Positions 34,851 to 44,471 of a DNA stretch of 64,000 nucleotides are shown piece by piece. The DNA lies in contig NZ_JBGJZL010000002.1 of NCBI RefSeq assembly GCF_042610375.1, forward strand, positions 62,001 through 126,000, written 5' to 3'. The position numbers and the translations under genes are program-made. Source of the stretch: CTSoil-075 sp042610375 (GTDB taxonomy: Bacteria; Bacillota; Negativicutes; DSM-13327). Each line of letters begins with the position of its first letter. The stretch's first letter is position 1. The notes beneath the pieces were generated by a model, which saw only the letters and a program-made list of their open reading frames with translations, had not been told where the DNA came from and made no database searches.

Positions 34851-35735
34851 GTGCTTAAAAGTATGACTGGTTTTGGCCGGGGAGAGTTTTTTGATAGTCA
34901 ACATCGATTTATTGTAGAGATTAAGGCAGTCAATCATCGTTATAATGAAATTGTCATTCGGATGCCTAAAAATTTAGGTTCACTTGAAGACAAGATTCGC
35001 CGTAGCATATCAAATACATTAGTACGAGGACGTATTGATATTTTTATAACTCTTGATGAATATGGACAAAAGAAAAGAACGGTAAGGGTTGACAAAGAAT
35101 TAGCAATGGCGTACCATGAATCTTTGAGGGATTTAGCGCAGTTACTTTCTAGTACAATAAATGACACGGTTCAACAAATTGCTCATTACCCTGATGTGAT
35201 TAAAGTAGAAGAAGTAACAGAAGATGTGATCATTTTGTGGCCTAAATTGTCGACTGCAATTGATATGGCTGTCAATCATCTGATGAGTATGCGTTTAGCC
35301 GAAGGTCTTTCAATTAAACAAGACCTAGTGGCACGTGTTGCTACGATTTCTTCCTATTTGATTACTGTTGAGGAGCGGGCACCGAAGGTATTAGCCGAGT
35401 ATCGTGAAAAAATATTGGGGCGTATGCGAGAACTCTTAACTACCGTTGGCGCTGAACCAGATGAAGGGCGATTGCTTCAAGAGACAGCCATATTTGCTGA
35501 TCGCACAAGTATTACAGAGGAATTAGTGCGCCTTAAAAGTCATTTAATACAAATTGATTCCACATTAAATACTGATGATGCAGTCGGCAGAAAATTAGAC
35601 TTTATTATCCAGGAAATTAATCGTGAAACCAATACGATTGCCTCAAAGGCCAATGATTTTACGATAGCGAATTTGATGATCGAAATAAAAAGTGAAATCG
35701 AAAAAATTAGGGAACAAATTCAAAACATAGAATAA
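34851..35735 (+). CDS. yicC: YicC-family endoribonuclease
   Basis: This is a 294-residue protein starting MLKSMTGFGRGEF, with the N-terminal YicC domain (VEIKAVNHRYNEIVIRMPK, RGRIDIFITLDEY) and the C-terminal DUF1732 domain ending in GRKLDFIIQEINRETNTIAS and KANDFTIANLMIEIKSEIEK. E. coli YicC is reported to be an RNase. The GTG start is behind AAAGGAG. It heads the conserved yicC-DUF370-gmk-rpoZ-coaBC order. Confidence 0.95.
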   Translation: MLKSMTGFGRGEFFDSQHRFIVEIKAVNHRYNEIVIRMPKNLGSLEDKIRRSISNTLVRGRIDIFITLDEYGQKKRTVRVDKELAMAYHESLRDLAQLLSSTINDTVQQIAHYPDVIKVEEVTEDVIILWPKLSTAIDMAVNHLMSMRLAEGLSIKQDLVARVATISSYLITVEERAPKVLAEYREKILGRMRELLTTVGAEPDEGRLLQETAIFADRTSITEELVRLKSHLIQIDSTLNTDDAVGRKLDFIIQEINRETNTIASKANDFTIANLMIEIKSEIEKIREQIQNIE

Positions 35736-35790
35736 TAAAAAGCCCTTAGAAATCACATTCTACACAATAAACATAGGAGGAATGTTATTT

Positions 35791-36060
35791 ATGGAAATTA
35801 AACTTATTAACATCGGTTTTGGTAACATTGTATCTGCCAATCGCATCATTTCCATCGTAAGCCCTGAATCAGCACCTATTAAAAGAATTATTCAAGAAGC
35901 TCGCGATCGAGGAATGCTTGTTGACGCAACTTATGGACGACGTACGCGAGCCGTTATTATCACTGATAGCGATCATGTCATTTTGTCAGCCGTACAACCA
36001 GAAACAGTAGCACATCGCCTGGTAAATAAAGAGACTAGTGATGATAATGCTGCCGAGTAG
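35791..36060 (+). CDS. remA: DUF370 / RemA-family regulator
   Basis: This 89-residue protein has the RemA signature INIGFGNIVSANRIISIVSP, then SAPIKRIIQEARDRGMLVDA and TYGRRTRAVIITDSDHVILS. Bacillus RemA is a DNA-binding activator of biofilm matrix genes; here the position between yicC and gmk fits but the regulon is unknown. ATG 35791 is nine bases after AGGAGG, while the in-frame ATG at 35782 is too close to that site. Confidence 0.93.
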   Translation: MEIKLINIGFGNIVSANRIISIVSPESAPIKRIIQEARDRGMLVDATYGRRTRAVIITDSDHVILSAVQPETVAHRLVNKETSDDNAAE

Positions 36061-36084
36061 TCAGTATTGAAAGGAGCAGCATAG

Positions 36085-36699
36085 ATGGCGAAACAAGGGA
36101 TTTTAATTGTACTTTCTGGTCCTTCTGGAGCAGGTAAGGGTACAATTTGTCAAGAATTGCTGCGTAGTGATCCTGAATTAAATTACTCTATCTCTGCAAC
36201 AACTCGAGCACCGCGTGTGGGAGAACAGAATGGGGTTAACTATTGGTTTGTTTCACACGCAGAGTTCCAACAGATGATTGAAAAAGATGAGTTATTGGAA
36301 TGGGCTGAAGTTTATGGTAATTTTTATGGAACTCCTTATCAACATATTGCAGAACTTTTAAATAATGGTAAAGATGTTGTACTAGAGATTGATACACAGG
36401 GAGCTACGCAAATTAAGAAAAAATTTCCACAAGGTGTATGTATTTATATTGTTCCGCCATCATTAGATGAACTGGCCAAACGTATTCATAAGCGTGGAAC
36501 AGATAGCCTAGAAAATATAAAAACTCGATTAGGTTCAGCAAATGATGAATTAACTCATGTACATAATTATCATTATGTAGTTGTAAATGATGAAGTGCAA
36601 CGTGCAGCTAAAAAAGTTGCTGCCATTATTATTGCGGAAAAATGTCAAGTTAACCGTAATATGAATATAATTGAAAATATTTTAATTGAATCTAAATAA
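36085..36699 (+). CDS. gmk: Guanylate kinase
   Basis: This 204-residue enzyme phosphorylates GMP to GDP. It shows the P-loop LSGPSGAGKGTICQELL, the GMP-binding region SISATTRAPRVGEQNGVNYW and LLEWAEVYGNFYGTP, and EIDTQGATQIKK. The ATG is behind AAAGGAG. It lies in the yicC-remA-gmk-rpoZ-coaBC run. Confidence 0.98.
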   Translation: MAKQGILIVLSGPSGAGKGTICQELLRSDPELNYSISATTRAPRVGEQNGVNYWFVSHAEFQQMIEKDELLEWAEVYGNFYGTPYQHIAELLNNGKDVVLEIDTQGATQIKKKFPQGVCIYIVPPSLDELAKRIHKRGTDSLENIKTRLGSANDELTHVHNYHYVVVNDEVQRAAKKVAAIIIAEKCQVNRNMNIIENILIESK

Positions 36700-36720
36700 T
36701 AAATTTTTAGGGGGACTATC

Positions 36721-36927
36721 ATGATTAATCCATCAATCGATACCTTGGTAACTAAAGTTGATAGTAAATATACTTTGGTGGTACTTGCGGCCAAAAGAGC
36801 ACGTGAAATTATGGACGGTTCTCCGTCTTCAGTCGATAGTAAATCAAATAAACAAGTCACGATTGCCTTAGAAGAAATAGCACAAGATAAAATCACTTAT
36901 GAGCGAACGAAAAGTGGCATAAAATAG
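36721..36927 (+). CDS. rpoZ: RNA polymerase omega subunit
   Basis: This is a 68-residue omega subunit. Features are NPSIDTLVTKVDSKYTLVVL and the conserved helix AAKRAREIMDGSP, then KQVTIALEEIAQDKITYE. It helps assemble the beta-prime subunit. GGGGGA precedes the ATG. It sits between gmk and coaBC as usual. Confidence 0.97.
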   Translation: MINPSIDTLVTKVDSKYTLVVLAAKRAREIMDGSPSSVDSKSNKQVTIALEEIAQDKITYERTKSGIK

Positions 36928-36936
36928 GAGGACTAC

Positions 36937-38121
36937 ATGTTGCAAGGAAAGAATGTTGTTGTTGGAGTAGCAGGTGGCATTGCTGTTTATAAAGTGGTGG
37001 ACGTTGTTAGCCGACTTAAAAAACAGGGAGCTAATGTGTATGTTATTATGACTCAATCAGCGGCAAACTTTGTTACACCTTTGACTTTCCGTGAAATAAG
37101 TGGACATCCCGTTGTGGTCGATATGTGGGCTGAGACGACAAATTGGAATGTTGAACATATTGCACTGGCGAGCTGTGCTGATTTATTTTTGCTGGCTCCT
37201 GCTACTGGAAATATGATTGGTAAGATTGCCAATGGCATCGCTGATGATATGTTGTCAACGACAGTGATGGCGACGACAGCTCCTGTATTGCTCGCACCTG
37301 CAATGAATACAAACATGTATTTGAACCCTATTGTTCAACAAAACATTACGAAATTAACTCAGCTAGGATATCATTTTATTGAACCCGGCTGTGGTATGTT
37401 GGCATGTGGTACAGAAGGAGTCGGACGTTTACCTGAGCCAGAAGCGATTGTGGCAAAAGTGATCGACATGTTCAATTGTAAAAAAGATTTTGCGGGCAAG
37501 AAAGTATTAATTACTGCTGGTGGTACTCAAGAAGCCATTGATCCTGTACGTTATATCGGTAATCGTTCGAGTGGTAAAATGGGATATGCCATAGCTAAAG
37601 CTGCTGTTAGTAGAGGGGCGGAAGTGACTCTTATATCAGGGCCTACTCATTTAACACCACCTGTTGGCGTTACCTTTCAATCAGTTGAGTCCGCTGCGCA
37701 AATGCGAGACGCAGTTCTCTCTCATTACTCTGATAGTGATATCGTAATCAAAGCGGCGGCAGTGGCTGATTATCGCCCCCAAACGATGAGTCCTAATAAA
37801 ATAAAGAAAAATAGTGCTACATTAGAACTGGTACTAGAAAAAAACCCAGATATCTTATTTGAGCTTGGTCAATTAAAGAAACACCAAATTTTAGTTGGCT
37901 TCGCAGCTGAAACTCAGCAATTATTAGTTCATGCTCAAGAAAAGCTCACTCGAAAAAATTTAGATATGATTGTGGCTAATGACATTACATTGCCCGGGGC
38001 TGGATTTAATGTTGATACCAATATTGCCAAGTTAATTTATCGAGATGGTCATATAGAAGAGCTAAGTAAAATGTCAAAAGAAGAACTGGCAGAGATTATT
38101 TTGGATCGAATTTGCATATAA
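36937..38121 (+). CDS. coaBC: Bifunctional phosphopantothenoylcysteine decarboxylase/synthetase
   Basis: This 394-residue protein carries out two steps of coenzyme A synthesis. The N-terminal CoaC flavoprotein (about 1-180) has GVAGGIAVYKVVDVVSRLKK, NVEHIALAS (catalytic histidine), LAPAMNTNMY and GMLACGTEGVGR. The C-terminal CoaB part has LITAGGTQEAIDPVRYIGNR then SSGKMGYAIAKAA, and KIKKNS. AGGAGGA precedes the ATG, nine bases after rpoZ. Confidence 0.97.
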   Translation: MLQGKNVVVGVAGGIAVYKVVDVVSRLKKQGANVYVIMTQSAANFVTPLTFREISGHPVVVDMWAETTNWNVEHIALASCADLFLLAPATGNMIGKIANGIADDMLSTTVMATTAPVLLAPAMNTNMYLNPIVQQNITKLTQLGYHFIEPGCGMLACGTEGVGRLPEPEAIVAKVIDMFNCKKDFAGKKVLITAGGTQEAIDPVRYIGNRSSGKMGYAIAKAAVSRGAEVTLISGPTHLTPPVGVTFQSVESAAQMRDAVLSHYSDSDIVIKAAAVADYRPQTMSPNKIKKNSATLELVLEKNPDILFELGQLKKHQILVGFAAETQQLLVHAQEKLTRKNLDMIVANDITLPGAGFNVDTNIAKLIYRDGHIEELSKMSKEELAEIILDRICI

Positions 38122-38190
38122 TAGTAAAAAAAGATTGATTTTATTGAAGTTATAAATTAAAATTTAGTTTAGCAATTAAAATTTTATATA

Positions 38191-38333
38191 CTCATCAAGA
38201 GATGGTGGAGGGATTGGCCCGATGAAACCGCGGCAACCATTTGGATTTTCCGAAAACGGTGCCAATTCCTGCGGCGTGATCCGCAAGATGGGGAGAGTGA
38301 AGTTCACGCTCCCTTTAGGGAGTTTTTTTTTTA
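38191..38333 (+). promoter_or_regulatory. SAM-I riboswitch (S-box)
   Basis: The leader shows the S-box consensus: CTCATCAAGAGATGGTGGAG, then GATGAAACCGCGGCAACC, GGTGCCAATTCC and GATCCGCAAGATGGGGAGAG. A terminator follows (GCTCCCTTTAGGGAGT and a long T-run, 38309-38332). High S-adenosylmethionine should stop transcription of metK. Confidence 0.95.
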
Positions 38334-38356
38334 TTACAAAACAGGAGGAATCAGTT

Positions 38357-39547
38357 ATGGAAAAAAAACGTGTATTATTTACTTCAGAGTCAGTTACAGA
38401 AGGTCATCCTGATAAAATGGCGGATCAAATTTCCGATAGTGTATTAGATGCAATTATGGCAAAAGATCCTATGGGCAGAGTTGCTTGTGAAACTCTTGTT
38501 ACGACAGGGCAAGTTCATGTAGTTGGGGAAATCACCACAAATTGTTATGTTGATATTCCAAGACTTGTACGTGAAACAATTAAAGATATCGGCTATACAC
38601 GCGCTAAATTTGGCTTTGATGGTGATACTTGCGGAGTGCTTATTTCAATTGGTGAGCAGTCTGCTGATATTGCGATGGGTGTTGATCAATCACTAGAATC
38701 TAAAAAAGGTGAAAAAGATGATGTAGAAGCCATTGGAGCTGGTGATCAGGGGATGATGTTTGGTTATGCAACCAATGAAACTCCAGAGTACATGCCATTG
38801 ACCATATCTCTTGCTCACAAATTAGCACGCCGTTTATCTGAAGTACGCAAAACAGATGAATTGGATTACTTACGTCCCGATGGTAAAACTCAGGTTACAG
38901 TCGAGTATGAAGATGGTAAACCAGTTCGTGTTGATACCATTGTTATTTCAACACAACATGGTCCTGATGTTGAGCTCACGACCATTGAAAAAGATATGAT
39001 TGAAAAAGTAATTATTCCAATTGTGCCAGCAGAATTGCTGGATGATAAAACAAAATATTATATTAATCCGACTGGTCGTTTTGTCATTGGTGGTCCACAA
39101 GGTGATGCTGGACTTACAGGGCGCAAGATCATTGTTGATACTTACGGTGGTATGGCACGTCATGGTGGCGGAGCATTCTCTGGTAAAGATTGTACAAAAG
39201 TAGATCGTTCAGCTGCTTATGCTGCTCGTTATGTAGCTAAAAATGTAGTTGCTGCGGGACTTGCTGATAAATGTGAGATTCAATTAGCTTATGCAATTGG
39301 TGTTGCGCAGCCAGTGTCGATCATGGTGGAAACTTTTGGAACGGCTAAAGTCGAAGAAAGTTTAATCGCCACTTTAATTAAAAAACATTTTGATTTACGT
39401 CCAGCAGGCATTATTAAGGCTTTAGATTTACGTCGTCCTATTTATCGTCAAACTGCTGCTTATGGACATTTTGGTCGTACTGATATTGATTTACCTTGGG
39501 AGCACACTGATAAAGCTGAAATTATGCGTAAAGAAGCGAATCTTTAA
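38357..39547 (+). CDS. metK: S-adenosylmethionine synthetase
   Basis: This 396-residue enzyme makes SAM from methionine and ATP. Motifs include FTSESVTEGHPDKMADQISD, GAGDQGMMFGYATNETPEYM and GGAFSGKDCTKVDRSAAYAAR. ATG 38357 is preceded by AGGAGGA. The frame stays open upstream through the riboswitch, so starts before 38357 are artefacts. It is controlled by the SAM-I leader. Confidence 0.98.
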   Translation: MEKKRVLFTSESVTEGHPDKMADQISDSVLDAIMAKDPMGRVACETLVTTGQVHVVGEITTNCYVDIPRLVRETIKDIGYTRAKFGFDGDTCGVLISIGEQSADIAMGVDQSLESKKGEKDDVEAIGAGDQGMMFGYATNETPEYMPLTISLAHKLARRLSEVRKTDELDYLRPDGKTQVTVEYEDGKPVRVDTIVISTQHGPDVELTTIEKDMIEKVIIPIVPAELLDDKTKYYINPTGRFVIGGPQGDAGLTGRKIIVDTYGGMARHGGGAFSGKDCTKVDRSAAYAARYVAKNVVAAGLADKCEIQLAYAIGVAQPVSIMVETFGTAKVEESLIATLIKKHFDLRPAGIIKALDLRRPIYRQTAAYGHFGRTDIDLPWEHTDKAEIMRKEANL

Positions 39548-39583
39548 TTTTAAGAATAGGAAGAATATATGTAACATATGTAA

Positions 39584-39614
39584 AGAAGGGGACTCAGTGA
39601 GATCCCCCTTCTTT
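39584..39614 (+). terminator. Terminator after metK
   Basis: AGAAGGGGGACT-type left arm pairs with ATCCCCCTTCT and is followed by TTTAC, about 40 bases past the stop codon. Confidence 0.8.
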
Positions 39615-39707
39615 TACTTTACAGAATCAGAGCGATACAGGAAGTGTGTCTGTATCAAAGAACTTGATTTTCTTATAGTATGAAAATCACATTGAATGGT
39701 GGTAAAT

Positions 39708-42140
39708 ATGGAACGTATAGCTCACATTTTAGTAAATATTGCAACGAGAAGTATCAATAAGACATTTTCATATGTCGTCCCAACCCATTTAGATTATGTT
39801 GGCGCAGGTTGGCGTGTTGTAGTTCCTTTTGGCAATCGTAAATTAGAAGGTTTTATTATTGATGTGACTGAGGGGCAATACCCTAGCCAGGATGATTTAA
39901 AACCTATTTTAGATATATTGGACAATGATATATGGTTTGATGAAAATATGATGAACACCGCTAAGTGGATCAGTGAATATTATGTATGTAATTTAGTTGA
40001 TGCAATGCGGTTATTTATTCCAGGAAAATCAGGCGTTAAGAGTGTGACAACTTATCGTGTGGCTGATGATATTGATGTTGATAAGGTTCTTGCCAGTTTG
40101 GGCGTAAAATCCATAGAAGCTTGTCAGGTTTTTATGTATATCAATCAACATCCTTCCGTTAACTCAGCTAAACTTGAAAAACAGTTTGGTGCGTCAGTTT
40201 TAAAAATAGTGCGTTATTTGGTGCGTAAACATGTCGTTATAGGAGAAGCTGTTATGAAAAAAACAGCCTCTCATCGCTACAAGAATCTTATACGTTTAGC
40301 CACGAATCAGCAAGTCGATCATGCTTTTATTGAACAATATAAACGCAAACCAGCACAAGCTCGTTTACTAACTTATTTAATGGCTCATGATCAACTTGCA
40401 TATGATGAATTTAAAAACAACAATATGAGTTATGATGCGGCTCGAAAATTGATAGAAGAAAAAGTTCTGGTTCTGGAAAAGGTTCAGGTTATACGTGATA
40501 GCTATGCTGATGTACGTGGGGCAAGAACTCAGGTATCATTAACAATAGAGCAACAACAGGTTTTGGCGTCAATTAAACCTAAAATGCAAGCTAAAGAATA
40601 TCACTCTTTTTTACTCCATGGTATTACGGGGAGTGGTAAAACACAGGTATATATTGAAGCAGTAGCGCTGGCTAGACAAAATCATCGTCAGGCCATTGTT
40701 CTGGTTCCGGAAATCGCCTTGACGAGCCAAATTGTTTCTCGATTTAAAGCTCGATTCGGTGATGATGTCGTTGTGATGCATAGTAAATTATCTACAGGTG
40801 AACGGTATGATGCATGGCAACGTCTGCGCACTAAACAAGCGGGGATTGTGATTGGTGCACGTTCAGCGGTGTTTGCTCCCCTTCCTGATCTAGGAATCAT
40901 TATTATGGATGAAGAACATGAGTTTACCTATAAACAGGAAGAAGCACCTCGTTATCATACGAGGCAAGTGGCTCTTAGGCGAGCTCAATTAGCAAATGGA
41001 GTTGTGATTATGGGAAGTGCAACTCCAGCAGTTGAAACTTATTATGAAGCACTGCATGAGAAGCATACTTTGTTATCCATGTCCAAACGTATTGCTGGAG
41101 CCTTGTTGCCTGAGGTGACTATTGTTGATATGCGAGAAGAGCTTCGCCAGAAACGGCGTAGTGTGATTTCACTGCCATTACAGGAATTGTTAGCTGAGAC
41201 GATTAGTTCTGGCGAGCAGGCTATTATTTTACTCAACCGTCGAGGTTATGCTACTTTTGTCATGTGTCGTGAATGTGGGCATATTGTAAAGTGTAAGCAT
41301 TGTGATATCTCTCTTGTTTATCATGCGGTCGGCAATACATTACGTTGTCATTATTGTCAGTCTGTAGAGTCTACGCCAACGACTTGTCCAGCATGCAGTA
41401 GCCCCTATATTCGTTTTTTTGGAACTGGTACACAAAAGTTAGAAGAAAATTTGGAGAAAATGTTTCCAAGTATACGTACGATCAGGATGGATCAAGATAC
41501 AACTGGTGGTAAAATGGCCTATGATCGTATTTTAGATGGATTTGCTAAAGGTGAATATGATGTTTTGCTTGGTACGCAAATGGTGGCAAAAGGTCATGAT
41601 GTTAAAAATGTCACTGCAGTTGGCATTATCGCTGCAGATAGTATATTGAATTTGCCGGATTTTAGAGCCGCAGAGCGTGTTTTTTCCTTGCTAACGCAAG
41701 CAGCTGGTCGTGCAGGACGCGGCGATAAACCTGGGAAAGTCGTAGTTCAGACCTATAATCCTGAGCACTATGCAGTACAAGCAGGAGCCGCACATGATTA
41801 TCAGGCTTTTTACGATGTAGAAATTGGTTATCGTCAAGGACTTGGTTATCCTCCTTATGGGCAAATTCTTAAGTTAACCATGCAAGCAGATCAAGAGAGC
41901 AAGGCGCGGAGTCAAGCAGAGATGATTATCAATGAATTGAAATCCATGTTAGATCAAGAGAAGAATATTGAGGTCATAGGACCTTTTCCTGCACCAGTTG
42001 CTAAGATCAAAGATGTTTTTCGCATGAATATCGTAATAAAAACAGTTGATCTGATTCATGTTAAGTCAGCCATTGTTGCCATGGGGTTGACGGTGCGTAC
42101 AGATGTAGTGATTGATGTGGAGCCAATTAGTATTATGTAG
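39708..42140 (+). CDS. priA: Primosomal protein N' (replication restart helicase)
   Basis: This is an 810-residue helicase. The N-terminal DNA-binding region is followed by a Walker A (HGITGSGKTQVY), DEEHEFTYKQEE, GSATPAVETYYEA, and a zinc-binding region with eight cysteines (CRECGHIVKCKHC, CHYC, CPAC). The helicase C-terminus has GTQMVAKGHDV and LLTQAAGRAGRG. PriA reloads the replisome at stalled forks. ATG 39708 is used because GGTGG lies before it; ATG 39696 is in frame but less well placed. Confidence 0.97.
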   Translation: MERIAHILVNIATRSINKTFSYVVPTHLDYVGAGWRVVVPFGNRKLEGFIIDVTEGQYPSQDDLKPILDILDNDIWFDENMMNTAKWISEYYVCNLVDAMRLFIPGKSGVKSVTTYRVADDIDVDKVLASLGVKSIEACQVFMYINQHPSVNSAKLEKQFGASVLKIVRYLVRKHVVIGEAVMKKTASHRYKNLIRLATNQQVDHAFIEQYKRKPAQARLLTYLMAHDQLAYDEFKNNNMSYDAARKLIEEKVLVLEKVQVIRDSYADVRGARTQVSLTIEQQQVLASIKPKMQAKEYHSFLLHGITGSGKTQVYIEAVALARQNHRQAIVLVPEIALTSQIVSRFKARFGDDVVVMHSKLSTGERYDAWQRLRTKQAGIVIGARSAVFAPLPDLGIIIMDEEHEFTYKQEEAPRYHTRQVALRRAQLANGVVIMGSATPAVETYYEALHEKHTLLSMSKRIAGALLPEVTIVDMREELRQKRRSVISLPLQELLAETISSGEQAIILLNRRGYATFVMCRECGHIVKCKHCDISLVYHAVGNTLRCHYCQSVESTPTTCPACSSPYIRFFGTGTQKLEENLEKMFPSIRTIRMDQDTTGGKMAYDRILDGFAKGEYDVLLGTQMVAKGHDVKNVTAVGIIAADSILNLPDFRAAERVFSLLTQAAGRAGRGDKPGKVVVQTYNPEHYAVQAGAAHDYQAFYDVEIGYRQGLGYPPYGQILKLTMQADQESKARSQAEMIINELKSMLDQEKNIEVIGPFPAPVAKIKDVFRMNIVIKTVDLIHVKSAIVAMGLTVRTDVVIDVEPISIM

Positions 42141-42226
42141 AGATTTTGTTTAAGTTAAGCATGGATTTTTACATGTTTTTGTGATAGAATTTGGCATGAT
42201 TTATAATTTTTTTTTGGAGGGCTATG

Positions 42227-42682
42227 ATGACAGTTCTGGAAATAAGAAAAGCTGGTGATACGATCTTAAAAGATACAGCCCAGCCAGTAATAAAAATCGA
42301 TAAAAAAATTAGAAAACTTCTTGACGATATGGTTGAAACCATGGAGAAGGCTGATGGCGTAGGGTTAGCTGCACCACAAGTTGGGGTGTCATTACGCGTG
42401 ATTGTTCTTGATGTAGGTGATGGACTTATTGAATTAATCAATCCAGTGATTACTGCTAGTTCTGGTTGTGAGCTAGGTACTGAAGGTTGTTTGAGCATTC
42501 CTGGAGTATTTGGCGAAGTCGAGAGATTTGCTGAAGTCACAGTGGAAGGATTAAATCGTTTTGGTAAAAAAGTTAAAATTACAGGAACTGGTTTGCTGAG
42601 CCGAGCTTTGCAACATGAGATTGATCATCTTGAAGGTGTATTATTTATTGAAAAATCAAAAACCATTCATAAGGGGCCATGA
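42227..42682 (+). CDS. def: Peptide deformylase
   Basis: This 151-residue enzyme removes the formyl group from nascent proteins. The three motifs are present: GVGLAAPQVG, EGCLSIPG (metal-binding cysteine) and QHEIDHLEG (metal-binding histidines and catalytic glutamate). GGAGGG lies before ATG ATG; the second ATG has better spacing. It overlaps the fmt start region by a few bases, a conserved def-fmt pair. Confidence 0.97.
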   Translation: MTVLEIRKAGDTILKDTAQPVIKIDKKIRKLLDDMVETMEKADGVGLAAPQVGVSLRVIVLDVGDGLIELINPVITASSGCELGTEGCLSIPGVFGEVERFAEVTVEGLNRFGKKVKITGTGLLSRALQHEIDHLEGVLFIEKSKTIHKGP

Positions 42683-42684
42683 TG

Positions 42685-43626
42685 ATGTCAAAGTTACGTA
42701 TCGTATTTATGGGGACGCCAGATTTTGCCGTCCCATGTTTAGATCAATTGGTTGCTGAAGGCCATCACGTTGTTGCAGTGGTTACTCAACCTGACCGTCC
42801 TAAAGGTCGGGGACAAAAACTGGCCCAGTCACCAGTTAAGGAAGCTGCACTTGCTTATGGTTTTCCTGTCCTGCAGCCGAATAAGGTAAGAGAAATAGAG
42901 TTTCAAATGGAGTTATCGCTGCTAAAACCTGATTTGATTGTCGTTGTGGCATTTGGACAGTTGTTGCCAAAAGTGATGTTAGATCTACCACCTCTAGGTT
43001 GTATTAATGTACATGCCTCCTTATTACCTTATTATCGTGGAGCAGCACCGATTCATTGGTCGGTCATTAACGGCGAAAAGCTGACTGGTGTAACAACCAT
43101 GTATATGGATGTAGGCATGGATACTGGTGATATGATTCTAAAGGATGAAGTACCTATCCAAGAAAATGAAACAACAGGCATGATTCATGATAAACTAAAA
43201 GAAAGTGGTGCGGCGCTGCTTGGCAAAACACTACAGCTCATTGTAGACGGCAAGGCACCACGTATTGAGCAAAATCACGAACAGGCTACCTATGCATCAA
43301 TGTTACATCGGGAAGTGGAAGCGATTGATTGGAATCGTTCTGCTATTGATATTCATAATTTAGTACGCGGCCTTAATCCTTGGCCTGGGGCTTATTGTTC
43401 CTATCAAGATAAGAATTTAAAAACCTGGCAGACGCGGGTTTGTCAAAGTGAAGAACTAACGAGTTTGCCAGGTCGAGTAGCAAAAATCACGGCTGATGGT
43501 TTTGTGATCGAAACAGGGGACGGTATGCTCGAAGTGTTAGAAGTTCAACCTGCTAGTAAACGTCGGATGAGTGGAAAAGATTTTGTATGCGGTTATGGTA
43601 TTGTGATTGGCGATATATTGAAATAG
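42685..43626 (+). CDS. fmt: Methionyl-tRNA formyltransferase
   Basis: This 313-residue enzyme formylates initiator Met-tRNA. It has RIVFMGTPDFAVPCLDQL, the folate-site and catalytic region INVHASLLPYYRGAAPIHW, and DTGDMILKDEVPI, plus a C-terminal OB-like domain. Three ATGs in a row (42679, 42682, 42685) compete; the last has the best distance from AAGGGG. It is coupled to def. Confidence 0.97.
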   Translation: MSKLRIVFMGTPDFAVPCLDQLVAEGHHVVAVVTQPDRPKGRGQKLAQSPVKEAALAYGFPVLQPNKVREIEFQMELSLLKPDLIVVVAFGQLLPKVMLDLPPLGCINVHASLLPYYRGAAPIHWSVINGEKLTGVTTMYMDVGMDTGDMILKDEVPIQENETTGMIHDKLKESGAALLGKTLQLIVDGKAPRIEQNHEQATYASMLHREVEAIDWNRSAIDIHNLVRGLNPWPGAYCSYQDKNLKTWQTRVCQSEELTSLPGRVAKITADGFVIETGDGMLEVLEVQPASKRRMSGKDFVCGYGIVIGDILK

Positions 43627-43639
43627 AGGGTGAATAGTA

Positions 43640-44401
43640 ATGATTGAGGTGATGGTTCGTCCGAAGAAAAGACTGTTTCTAGCATTAATACTTGCTAGTT
43701 TGTGTTTAGCCAGCCTTTCCACTTATGGATTGTGGATGGTGAGTTTTCCAGGACTCGCAAATATTAGTGAATATTTGCCGGTGATTCTTGGAATGTTATT
43801 GGCACTGGTCCTATTGTTCATTGGAGTTGGAATTGGTGGTATTATTTTGACGATTTTAGGATTTTCAACCTTAGCTTTTTTTCAAGGACCTGCATGGTCG
43901 GCCATTAATTTGTTATTCCCTCTTGCCATCCAAATTGGTAAACTTTTTGATGTAGAAAAAGAACGAGTCGAGCGTTCATTCATTGAAGTAAGCAATCATT
44001 TAATGCACACTAAAGGAACAAAGGTTAAACCTGAGAAGTTATTAATTCTAACTCCTCATTGTATTCAGCAAGAGTTATGCCAATATAAAGTGACTCATGA
44101 TATCTCCAATTGTCGCAAGTGTGGTGCGTGTCAGGTGGGAGATTTATTAACGATCTCTGAAAAATATGGTGTGCATGTGGCAATTGTTACAGGTGGGACA
44201 CTAGCGCGTAAAGTGATTAAAACCTTAAGACCTCATGCTGTACTTGCGATTGCTTGTGAACGAGACCTGACAAGCGGTATTCAAGATGTTTTTCCTCTGC
44301 CTGTTATTGGTGTTTTAAATGAACGTCCTAATGGTCCATGTTGCAATACTAGAATTGATGTTGCACGAGTGGAAGAAGCCGTACAAGATTTTATTTCTTA
44401 A
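43640..44401 (+). CDS. DUF116 family membrane protein
   Basis: This 253-residue protein has three hydrophobic segments in its first 110 residues, then a soluble domain with many cysteines. Motifs are LTPHCIQQELCQYKVT, NCRKCGACQVGDLL, IACERDLTSGIQDVFPLPVI and GPCCNTRIDV. This is the DUF116 pattern; the cysteines may hold a metal or cluster. Its function is unknown, but the place between fmt and rsmB is conserved in related genomes as I recall. GAGGGTG precedes the ATG. Confidence 0.9.
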   Translation: MIEVMVRPKKRLFLALILASLCLASLSTYGLWMVSFPGLANISEYLPVILGMLLALVLLFIGVGIGGIILTILGFSTLAFFQGPAWSAINLLFPLAIQIGKLFDVEKERVERSFIEVSNHLMHTKGTKVKPEKLLILTPHCIQQELCQYKVTHDISNCRKCGACQVGDLLTISEKYGVHVAIVTGGTLARKVIKTLRPHAVLAIACERDLTSGIQDVFPLPVIGVLNERPNGPCCNTRIDVARVEEAVQDFIS

Positions 44402-44471
44402 AAATGAAAAAACCTTTAGAAAGTAACCTGTGTACGATGTAACTTATATATATGATAGAGAAGGTGTTTTT

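Noticed and set aside
38222..38356. An in-frame ATG that would lengthen MetK by 45 residues
   Set aside because: It lies inside the SAM-I riboswitch (the GATGAAACC block); ATG 38357 with AGGAGGA is the normal start.
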